From positions 870,638 through 934,637 of the forward strand of contig MU278351.1 of the NCBI GenBank assembly GCA_022385755.1: a stretch of 64,000 nucleotides of DNA, written 5' to 3'. Below the pieces are notes generated by a model that was not told the DNA's origin, did no database searches, and saw only the letters and a list, made by a program, of their open reading frames with translations. The stretch comes from Trametopsis cervina. Taxonomy: Eukaryota > Basidiomycota > Agaricomycetes > Polyporales > Irpicaceae. Shown here in pieces: positions 25,990 through 35,918 of the stretch (the stretch's first letter is position 1; each line of letters opens with the position of its first letter). The position numbers and the translations under genes were made by a program.

Positions 25990-26664
25990 TGCGATTGTGA
26001 CGGGCGGCAGCGTGTCCCTTCCTGTGCTCATCGTATGTGCCTCTTCATCCGTTTGTCCGGTAGGCTTGTGGCGCTATGTCTTGGGTCTTGGCACTCTCGA
26101 TCGTGCGGTTTATCCATCCTTTATCGTTGAGAGTTGTAACGGAAATTAATGTATGAGTTTGCTAGAACACATGAGTGAATGGAACGCCTCACTCACGTAG
26201 TCTCGTAAGCCATGCCCAAATATCACAGGTATGCTCATCGGGTCCAGATATCGACAGGATTGAGAGTGGCCCTTTGCTTTCTCATACGTTATTTATGCAT
26301 CCGTTCATGTGAATCGACCTCACATGTTTTTACATCCGTTCACGTAATTCAGGGACCGAGAATCGAAAACAATGGTGAACTGCGCACGACAGATTTCGAT
26401 GGGTTTCGGCACCGCTGCGCATGCCGTAGAAAGGTTTGTCGTGAAATCGTGAGATGCGCATTAGAGACGTCTAGACGATAGTAAATACAGCACATGCAGG
26501 GTAACGAGTAACTATTCCAACTATGGAGACATTGCATACAGATTGTGAGCACATGAGAATGAACCGAACCAATTAGCTGACTACAGAGGAAGCGAGATAC
26601 GGCAGCGATTGCAAGGACGAATAAACACCGGACAGCTGAATAGACAACAAACTTTCTTTTTCCT
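25990..26664. other. Intergenic stretch between convergent genes
   Basis: Shared 3' flank of cofactor D (plus) and the first Cys-rich protein gene (minus). No gene or repeat seen. Confidence 0.6.
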
Positions 26665-27645
26665 TCACGATCTAGCCTGGCAGACGTGCCGTTTACCGCC
26701 CGTGCTCCGCATCCTGCAGTCTCGCGAGCACCACATCTCCCCACACCGTGGGCAACAGGGAAAGTTCGAGCCCTTCTTGTGACAACTGGCGCATGACGTG
26801 CGTACGCGGAACTTGGACGCGTCCTCGAGAGCCTCCAGGATCGGCCGAAGTGATTTGTGGTGTAGCTCTGGTGAGGACGAGTTAGAGTGTACGGGCGTGG
26901 CAGGGCCGGCCGAGGATGGCGCGGTCGGGAAGTACTCGGACTCGGAGTACGAAGAGGGAGTGCGGCAGATGGAGGGAATGGGTGATATGGGCGATGTAGG
27001 GTGGCTCTCATCAGAGTCTGACTGACTGAGGGAACGGACTTTGCGCCCGTCAGCCGTGATATCGAGAGCCCATGGAAGCTTAAGACGCATTCCTGTTCCC
27101 CGAAGAGAATTGAATCTTAAGCGGGATGTGGGCTTGCTGCTCTCGAGTATCTCGTGCAGATGTCTGCGAGGAGAATTCGTCGGAGAGAAAGACCCGATGG
27201 TCTCTTCTGCGTCCGTATCAAGCGAGAGCACAGGTTTCGCTTGCGGAGCAGTGGCGCGGGATAGGGACATAGTATGCATGAAGCTGGGTTTTAGAGGTAG
27301 CGATACAGTCGTGGATGTAGACAACGCTCTCGTGCGTGATGGTGAGGAACGTAAAGTTTTCTCGCGAGCGGACATGGCGCTCGAGGCAGATCGTGTGCGA
27401 GTGTGCCTAGACCGGAGGGCCTCAACGGCTCTCGGCAAGGGAGGTGCGTCTTTCACAGGAGACGAATGGGAGCTCGAGGGGAAACATACGGATCTTCCAG
27501 CCTCAGCCGGACCATGCGCCTCAACATTGTTCTCCCAGCCTCCAGCATTTTCGCGGTGGATGAGGTCAGCCAGCGCCGGCCTCGGACGGGCAGCGCTGTG
27601 CTGAGTAGAGTGGGTGGTGGTTGGGGAAGATATGGCGGTGGTCAT
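26665..27645 (-). CDS. Cys-rich zinc-finger-like protein, tandem copy A
   Basis: A single open exon of 326 aa starting with ATG at 27645. Most of the protein is low-complexity and rich in Ser, Pro and Arg, and probably disordered. The last 50 residues hold a compact Cys/His module spaced C-x2-C-x9-C-x2-C-x4-C-x3-C-x9-H-x-C, including GSNFPCCPRCGEMWCSRDC. This resembles MYND or HIT-type zinc fingers, which bind two zinc ions and mediate protein contacts, but the final spacing is not canonical. Just before it lies an ALEDASKFRVRTSC segment that is also found in copy B at 28835-30019, so the two genes are paralogues. I assign no function. Splicing in the N-terminal part cannot be excluded because low-complexity sequence gives no family guide. 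Confidence 0.7.
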   Translation of the reverse strand: MTTAISSPTTTHSTQHSAARPRPALADLIHRENAGGWENNVEAHGPAEAGRSVCFPSSSHSSPVKDAPPLPRAVEALRSRHTRTRSASSAMSAREKTLRSSPSRTRALSTSTTVSLPLKPSFMHTMSLSRATAPQAKPVLSLDTDAEETIGSFSPTNSPRRHLHEILESSKPTSRLRFNSLRGTGMRLKLPWALDITADGRKVRSLSQSDSDESHPTSPISPIPSICRTPSSYSESEYFPTAPSSAGPATPVHSNSSSPELHHKSLRPILEALEDASKFRVRTSCASCHKKGSNFPCCPRCGEMWCSRDCRMRSTGGKRHVCQARS

Positions 27646-28834
27646 GATAGTGTGTGCTGCCGTAGACGTAAACAGGTGCTCGTACGGGTCGTTGATGGCC
27701 TGAATAACATGCGGCCACAGATTGCGGAAATTAGTCTTTATATGAGAAAACTACACCAAAATACGATAAAAAGGGTCACATACAACGTCTGGAGAGGGAG
27801 AGGGCGGCTTGGAGATGTCGAGGACGAGATACGGAGAGGCTGATGGGGGGAGGACATGACGGTCCATGACAGAGCTTTATACGAGGTAGATGGGAGTAAG
27901 AATTGGGTGTCACACGACCGGGCACCGACTTCTATTGGCTGGCGTCTATTTGCCGTCCATTCGCGTTCTGATAAGTAACATCTCTAGATTCCACTGGCGG
28001 TGGGATAGCATCTCGCTGCGTCCGCCGACACTGCCAACCCTCGAAAGGCGAACGTTGCAACGAGCACGCCAAGCCGGTCGTCATCGAGTCTAGCACTGGT
28101 GCACACGTGCGAGCCAGTGTGGATTTATCACCATCCCGCACTCCACCGCTATCGTACCCGACGCCTCACTGCGAATTTACCCGTGAGTGAGCGGTGAGAT
28201 AGGCATGCAGAGTTCGTGCCCGTTCCGCTGGTCTCGCACCGAACGGAATCTGCTAGGAAGTGAAAGATCCTTTTTCTTGGGAGAACCGTTGTGCAGGTGC
28301 TTTGTATCTGCGGGAAACTTTGCAAGAGAGTTCTGTTCGACGGCCGTCAGCTGGCATCTCAGACCCATCTAGACATCTCCACGCACAGGTTTATGTATGT
28401 AACGTAATTCATACGTACTATATTGAGCATTAAGGGCCACTGAACATAAGGACGAACCCTAACTCATCATTATTGCGCTGTGGCACGCGACACTAACTCA
28501 ACCGCAGCCCATTCCTGGTTCTCTACCAGAGCTGCTTATTACATGCGACATACACATGTCGAGCACGGATCATTATATCGGGTCACTAACATCCTTTCTC
28601 TCTTGAAAGTTGCATTTTCTACTCGTGGGTATATTCATGGTATCTCGGTAACATTGCATCCTAGCGGTATAAGTGTAGAACATGTAATACTCTAAGCATG
28701 CATGGCATGTCGTATATAAAGTCGAAAGCGTCAAGGATTGGGAGTAAATATATCGTAGGGGAATATGGATGCATGCGGCACGGCATGTTTTGATCACGAG
28801 GGTGTAAGGGAAAGAATAGCATGATAGGGAGACC
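27646..28834. other. Intergenic stretch between tandem paralogues
   Basis: About 1.2 kb separating copy A (start) from copy B (end), both on the minus strand. It holds the copy A promoter. A TATAAA-like run on the minus strand near 27870 is too far upstream (about 225 nt) to weigh heavily. No further gene is seen. Confidence 0.55.
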
Positions 28835-30019
28835 TCAGGCGGCCGTGACGTACGGCACTTGTACGTCGTCGGAAGCTGAGGCCCCCACTGCCCTCCGGTG
28901 ACAGTGATGCTTCCGACCGCCCACGGCGACCCGGCACTCTCTCGAGCACCAGGTATCGCCGCAGGTCGAGCAGCTAGGGAAGTTGGACCCGGCTCGCTTG
29001 CAGGTGACGCAGGTGCCGGGCACGCGCATTCGCGAGGTGTGTTCGATGACGGCGAGCGTCGGACTCATTGCTTCGTGCAGCGGCGAGTGAGTCGGGGGCG
29101 GCGTTTCCGGGCCCTCGGAAGAAGTAACAGAGGCAGCATCGAGAGAAGCGAAAGAGGGAGCACGGCTGAAGGAGTGCACGGAGGAAGTTGCTTGTGACAG
29201 TGCTGGTTTTCTTGGTTCCAGTGCCGGGGAGGTTGGGAGAGGTGCCCATTGTCCCTGATCTTCGTCTACCTCGGGTACCTGTCCCGAGGGAAGTGGGGAA
29301 CGATTTCGGCTGTCAAAGATTTGCATTACGGTACGAAGTCGCTGGGTGACGGTCGCGAGCGAGTAGCTGCTCGATGGAGTGCGGTTTTGCACGTCGACGG
29401 AGGTGGTTGCAGACGCTTTCGAGGGGATCCTGACTTTGAGACTATCCTTAGCAATGATCAGCTTAGGACGCACGACTTCACGCGGTGGACGGGAGAACGT
29501 AGCCAGAGTAGCAGCTGGGGCAGACTGACGGCGCACAACACGCCCTTTCGGTAAAGAGGGCCTGCCATCTGGCTAGAGAGACGTCAGAAAGGAAAGAAAG
29601 AGCATCGCGGCGGTTAACTCACGATGCTATCGGATGGAGCTTGTAGGAAACTGTATTCAGCTATCGTCAGAGGCATCGGCTCAGAACTTGCTCGGGTTCG
29701 CTCATGGCGGTGAGCTGCAGGTGACCGACAACGTAAGTGATCGTCGGTGGCGTGGAAGATGGTATAGTCACCTTGACGGGGCACACAACACAGATGATGG
29801 ACACGCTCGTCTTCACCTATCTCATGCAAAAAGTCTTGAAAATGGCTGCGATAAGTAACTGGTCCATGCCAAGTATGATGTTTCCTCTAGAAGGAAGGTG
29901 ACATGTATGAGCCAAACAAAGTACGCGAATGGAGAATGGGGAAGTCTCACCTTAAATCCTGGACGGGATGGCAGGTGATTGTGGGTAGAAGTGCTAGTGC
30001 TAGTGGAAGGTTGGGCCAT
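28835..30019 (-). CDS. Cys-rich zinc-finger-like protein, tandem copy B
   Basis: Three exons, 30019..29951, 29886..29623 and 29572..28835, give 356 aa; both introns (64 and 50 nt) start GTGAG and keep phase 0. The N terminus is Ser/Thr-rich, then comes a His-rich segment (HTWHGPVTYRSHFQDFL, VHHLCCVPRQGDYTIFHA) not present in copy A. A Ser/Pro-rich middle follows, and then the C-terminal module VPGTCVTCKRAGSNFPSC...CGDTWCSREC with a GGRKHHCH end. The module matches that of copy A in every Cys and in GSNFP, CG, WCSR and CR. The shared module next to unrelated N termini suggests an old tandem duplication followed by rapid divergence outside the finger. Function unknown; a zinc-bound protein-interaction finger is the likely role of the module. 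Confidence 0.7.
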
Positions 30020-32912
30020 GTTTGCTTCAGCGACGGTTGAGTAGAGACAAAACTGTGAACCTTGTACGGTATATGTACAAAACGCTAGAATTCAGCGATC
30101 ACACGAGCTCTCTTTAGGCCCGCGCCGGCAGGCCAGGGGATGAAGGTCGGCACGAGGCTCTGTTCGCTGATAGAAGTTCAACGAAGCTCGGTGTCATTCG
30201 GCCAAACTGCGGAAAGCTCAAGTTGTCGTGATAAGAAGCCATTCATGATTCGAGGTTGAATACTCGTTAGCAGAACCAGACGAGAGCCTTTCGTCACTCT
30301 TCATTTCCCGTTGGTCTCATGCATGATGTAGGGATGAGGTATGTGGTGCAGGCAATGCAGGGTCCACTCTAGGTCAGGCCATGCGGTCGAGGTCATGCAG
30401 TTCTGGATAACGACCTTGCACTCCTATGAACGACCGTGCTTCAATATCTGTTGTACATCTAGATATTTCGCCGCCCGAGCTTGACGATCCTGCCGTGCCC
30501 CTTCAAAGGGGTGATGCGAGCGCACATGAGCTAGGATCACGCCACGCGCTGCGCATAGGAGGAAGCTGCGTAGCACTAGACACCCACAAAGTGTCGGGGT
30601 GTCACCATGCGGCACATGAACCTGGGAATCCGACTTTAGCTTTGTGGTGGGGGCGGACCGTAAGGCGCAGAAGTTTCTCGGGATCTGAGAGCTCACCAAG
30701 ATATTCTATGCTCTAGGAACCGTTCTGTAGCCAAGCCAGAAACATTCCCAGTCAGCGAACGGCGTATGTTCGGCGGGCTTTGGTATTATTCCTAGACGCC
30801 TTTCCCGGAAGTTCCCTATCGGACTCAGTGCGTGGCAACGGGTCGGTCTCACACACGGAGCCGTTTCAAGAAGAGTGCCGTTAGCGTTAAGTAGCGCGTT
30901 GGGTTTGGACAATCTCTGCATAAGGGTCACACGACCAGAATACCTTACCTTCAGCATGCAGCGTGTATACAAGCTGCTCTTCATAGCCGTCAACTTGAGC
31001 TCGCACGTTCAACTTTTTGGGCTGCCATGATGCAAGAGAGTTCCGATGACCAGCGGGAGGGAAGCCAGAAGCCACTGTTGACTTGAGCGGATTTCCCATC
31101 CGTAGTTCTCTTCCGACAAACTAGGTTGATTCGCGGCCGCTCTATGCTCTATGCGGGCGGATGATCGTGCCGTGGCCTAATGGCCATCCACTGTCCGTGG
31201 ATCGTCGCTGACGACTTTCTGGCGAACCACGGACTGCGGGCGGACAGCCGAGCGGGTCCTGATAGCGGGCTATTTCGCAAGAATCCTTCTAGCTGTGACC
31301 GTTATGTAATCTTCACCCTGTAGCGGGGGAATTGGCACTGATTCGTCGTTGCCACCACCAAACGACGCCCCTAATCACCACACGAGGGAGAGATCCGATG
31401 GGGTACGCACATGTAACATCGACCGACAACTTGCTCGGTACGGCTTCGGTAATACGGGCGTCGCAGTCTGACAATGACGGGGCAATGTATGGGCCTGAGG
31501 TGCGGGCTGGGGATCAGCATCCACGAACGTGCGACCATTAAATATTGGATTCCTAGATGCTCCTCGCTTTGCTCCGCATCCAACGCTCATCATGAGTTCC
31601 AGACTGGTGGAGTGGCCTGGTGCGATGCTCGTCTGTATGCGCATAGGAGCACATTGCCAGCGGTATAGCCTATGGGCGTGGTGTGCATGCTCCATCTGCC
31701 ACCTTCTGGCTGGCTGCAAAAACGGACGCTTCGTGAGATATATTTCCTCTTTCGAGGATTGACCGCACCACATTTCTGTTCCATAGGGATCTGAGGTGGT
31801 TGTGCCGTGCATAAAGACATCTGTTCCGCCTTTCAGAGGCGTCCAGGGAGGTTCATACGCCCATGCCGGCAAGTCTAGGGGTAGCATTTGTGGTCGTGTG
31901 CCCGCAAAACACAGTAAGCTCAGCTCACCCTCGTTGTCGTGCTTCGGAGTTTCTTTCATTTCACAGGAAGCCAGAGTAGTGACGTGAATCCGATCCCAGA
32001 GCCAAAGTACGGCAATGGTCAGACGAGCAGCTCTAGTAGGCCAATCAGTTCCTCTTCTGGATGCATGCTCGATTTTCTTCAGGGTGTATGGCAGCCTCAT
32101 GCGTAGATGCGGGCGCTGTTCCGCCTAAGAGATTGCTGAGTTTCACGGGGTACACAGCAACGCGCTGTCCCCTAAGTGGACAACGAACTGCATGGAGGTC
32201 TGAAACCCTACATAGTAAGCATATGAGTGTCTAAACTGACAACCGCACCCCAGGAAGCACGGAACTTACTGCGTGATCATGCCACAGGCCATCGTGTGTG
32301 GCCTGTGCTGTCAGTCGACAAAGGATGCCTTCTTACCGGGGTCTTAGCATGCTGCATTTCTCGTCCATAGATACAGAGCTCAAAACGCTTTTTACCTCCG
32401 GGTATGATTAGACATGGGTGGATGCTCTAGTTGCTGGCTGAAATAGCGTCGAAGTTCCTCAATGCGCATTAGGATTGGTACGTGCCTTGTATTGAGTAGT
32501 GTGGTTGGAGGAGACCTATTGCCTTGTGAATAGCGGGCGTCGATTTAGCTCAGCACACTCTGGTATCTCACTGTCCAGAAGCGAACAGGCTTGAAAGGCA
32601 AGCCCACCCAGTCTTCGCAACTGGCGGGGTGAATAGCACTTAGCCGGGGTGCCATATATGCGAGGCACCTCTTGAATAGTGTTGCTCGTATTGGTCGTAG
32701 GAATCAGCACGCCTCAAGACTGGTTCGGTGTAATGTGGCGAACTTGAGCTGAGGGACATCGCTGGTCAGAAAGCATTTGGCCAAGCGAGCAGTCAGTCCT
32801 GCAGTCCAGTAGCGGAGATTCAAAATATGGGTTGGTTGTATTGCAGCGGTGTGAACCAAACCGCGAATCGAACCACCCAACCGTCTTACCATCGCGTTTG
32901 TCACTGTCTCCC
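30020..32912. other. Gene-poor stretch with possible decayed coding sequence
   Basis: About 2.9 kb between the divergent starts of copy B and the Scm3-like gene. No gene can be supported. Minus-strand frames at 31375..32100 (241 codons) and 30887..31099 look more protein-like than the rest, but neither has a recognisable domain or splice-supported extension. No terminal repeats, poly-A tail or transposase-like motif was seen. Confidence 0.5.
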
Positions 32913-35584
32913 ATGGCGGAGACGGCGAAGGTCTCTAATCTTGGAAACGCGGTCCCGCTCGCCAGACAACCTGCTCTGATTACGCCCTCTGCTTCCCCCC
33001 CAGCTCGTTCATGGTCACAAGTGAAGTCCAGGCCGCCGACCAAACGACCGCGAGTTGACTCTCGCAACTCTTCACCGCAGCGGTCGCATAGGGCATCATC
33101 GTCATCCTCGCGACAAGAGGAGATCGACCCAAATCGTGACGAGGCGTGGCGCGCGTCCTCGAAACGCTTGCTGGACGTGTGGGAGTCGCTGGCGGAACGG
33201 TACAATGTGCCCCTCGATCAAGACGACATTATCGACTTGAGCACGGACGAGCTAGTGAAAGACCGTGGCATCTTACGCGGTCTGAAGAAATCGTATGCCT
33301 TTGGATATTTAGGAGATCCGCAACAGGATGCCGTCGAAGAATACGCGAGCAGTGAGGATGGAGTGCACACGGACGCGGATGAGAGGGACGAGGAAGTGGA
33401 TGAAATAGACTCTTTCGCACAGGAGCCCGTCGTCCCTGTCAAAATCGAGATGGAAAAGCTCAAACGACACGTCCCCCCCTTCGCGGTTGGTGATCCAGAC
33501 GACGCGAGTGACCTCAAGGAGTTTCTGGAGCAGGAGCGGAAAATCAGGGAAAAGGCGTGGGAGTATGAGGCTGAGGCTGAGGAGGAGGTTGAGGGTACGG
33601 ACTTGAATGGAGTGATAGACTTGGTCTCGGACGAAGAAGATGGCAGCTGGTCTTCGTACGAGCAAGGCCATCTTCCAACAGCGCGCAGAAGCTCTATAGT
33701 CGCGCAGCGGCCATCCCAGCCTCTACGAACGGTCACAGCAGAGCAGGCTCTCATCGCTCCTGAAGGAGAATCCGAAGACGAACTGGCTACTGCCGAAGTC
33801 GACCCAGCTCCCGTTCATGCCACACCCAGACCGCTCTCACGTAGTCGCTCAGTTGGTGGCGACGTTGATTTGGCAACTCCGTCACCGTCCTCCACGTTGT
33901 TAGCGAAAGGCAGCCTACCTCCTGCGGCATCATCTTCGTCGTCGTCGCGGGCCCGAACACACTCTGTCCGCCCAAGTAAACCTCGCGCCATCCGTTCTCC
34001 AGTCTCATCGCGAAATCTGCAACTGCGCACACCTCCAAGCTCCCATGCCGCATCATCAGTAGGGGCTGGAACTCCTGACATTCGCTCGTCGCCTATTTCT
34101 ACTCCTCCTACAGCCTTTTTGCAGCAACCACAAACTGCTCGAGCTCATAGCTCTCCCATTCCCTCATCTTCGACTGCAACCAGTTCAACACATCACAAGA
34201 GGGGAGCAAGCATACCAAAACATGTTGTCGAGGTTTTGATACCTCCAAGACCTACCCGCAGAACTGCACAATCCTCTATGAACCGAGAGTTGTCGTCTGC
34301 CAGTGACTCGATGCCACAAAAGTATTCTGCTGTGGCGTCGGGGTCAAAGCAGGGCCTGAAACAAGATAAAAGTCGCGTGCGGGATGTACCTCAACTTCTC
34401 ACCCTCGATGATATATCGGACACTGAACCGATGCCGCCCCCGAAAATGAAATCTGCGTTTTCCACACCGACTGGGTTACGTCCACGCTTTTCTAGAGCGC
34501 AATCCTTAGTTTCAGCGGGTTGGACTGAAACAGGTTATAACGAGCGAAGGCGCAAACGGAAACGCTCTTCAACGTCATCATCCGCTTTGCCAACCTCTAC
34601 AGAGACATCACCGAAGTCCCATGTAGCTGTGACTGCGAAGCGTAATGCGCCGCGATCCCCGTCTGCGGCCACAAGCAGCTCTGCCCCTGCGAAAGGCAAG
34701 GGCAAAGAAAGGGGCAGGAGTAAAGCTATCGCTAGTTCTGACGAATCTGGTGTGTCCAGTCCGTATTTGTTAACTTATACGGTAAATCCTCATTGCTACC
34801 TGTTTAATCAGACGATCCTACTCAGACAATCCGAGGCCGGTCATTATCTCGATTTCCCAGCTCGTCACGAGCTTCCGTTCCCCCACCACCGTCATTGTAT
34901 CAGCCACCTATACTGCCACCATTGGACCCTGGACGGACTGCCCATTCTTTGCCATACCCCCCACCAGGGCCCACGCCAGATCCGCAAGCGCAGTATGGAT
35001 TGGCACAAGCTCTTCATTACGTATCGTACCTGTTCTGGTCAGGAGCTGCAAGTCGACCTCCACCACCTATTCCTCCGCCCGTGCCATACCGGTCATCGTC
35101 CGTGCACACATACGAAACCCCCAGACGCCGCCCACGAACGGGAAATTATGAAAATACATCGTCTCCGATTCGCTCGTCCCCCGACTCTACTTCTATATAC
35201 TCAACGCCGGCTGGTCGATACTCATACGACCCCGCATACTCCTCAGCGACATCTCCGCCCATTTCCAGCTCTCCCGCGCCATCGTCTCCCACTACTGCTA
35301 GTTATACCGCACGCGTGGCCAAAGTTAAACGAAGTAAATCGCGGGGACGAAGGGTTTCATTCAAGTTCGACTCCGATGACGACCAGCATTCTCACTTCAG
35401 ACGACGTGCCGAGGAGAGGGATGTAACTGAGCGACAGGCGCAGAAGCGATATGTGGAACTTGATGACCTTCCTGACAGCAGCAGCTCTTCGGGGCAGCTT
35501 ACCACTTCGCGACAGACGCGGGGAGATAGAGGACAAACGCCGGGTCCCTCATCGCGGCACGCACGGAGCAAGTCTGTGAGGTGA
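32913..35584 (+). CDS. Disordered nuclear protein with Scm3/HJURP-like motif
   Basis: Two exons, 32913..34749 and 34812..35584, join in phase across a 62-nt intron (GTGTGT donor, TTAATCAG acceptor) and give 869 aa. ATG 32913 is preferred over the open upstream codons because it has no competing ATG nearby and begins the conserved-looking part. Residues about 85-130 contain a short ordered segment, VWESLAERYNVPL, then DDIIDLSTDELVKDRGILR. This resembles the helix plus acidic D-x-IDL-x-T-x-E-I-V-x-D-x-G-x-L motif of fungal Scm3/HJURP chaperones that load the centromeric histone CENP-A. The rest is Ser/Pro/Arg-rich with acidic patches (DLVSDEEDG) and basic NLS-like runs (RRRKRKR). The Scm3 link rests on one motif only; otherwise this is an unknown protein. 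Confidence 0.7.
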
Positions 35585-35918
35585 TGATGCTGTATTTTTT
35601 CGACCACCGGTACATACTTTATAGTGAATTTATATCTGCTGTACACAGGATCTGTTGTAGTTTTAAGCATCTTTGACAATGTACCGCGGTAGCGGAATAG
35701 CACGTGGATTGTAGGCGCTGCTTCATTGCTCTAAATTTTGAAGCAAACATCTATCAACAATCATTCAAGTGCCTGTGACTCCGCCTAGGCGTATGCTCCT
35801 TACCACACGACCTCTGCCATCTTGAAATTATCTTCTCGATACTCAAAGCTTCTGTTTTCTCTTCTGATCATACCGACGCTGCACAAAATCTGAAATCTAC
35901 AAAGATCAGAGTGTTCTC
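35585..35918. other. Intergenic stretch, promoter of the PP2C gene
   Basis: 334 nt between the Scm3-like stop and the PP2C start codon, same strand. It carries the PP2C promoter and leader. No gene seen. Confidence 0.55.

Noticed and set aside
33218..33754. 178-codon minus-strand frame
   Set aside because: Antisense to the acidic N-terminal half of the Scm3-like protein.
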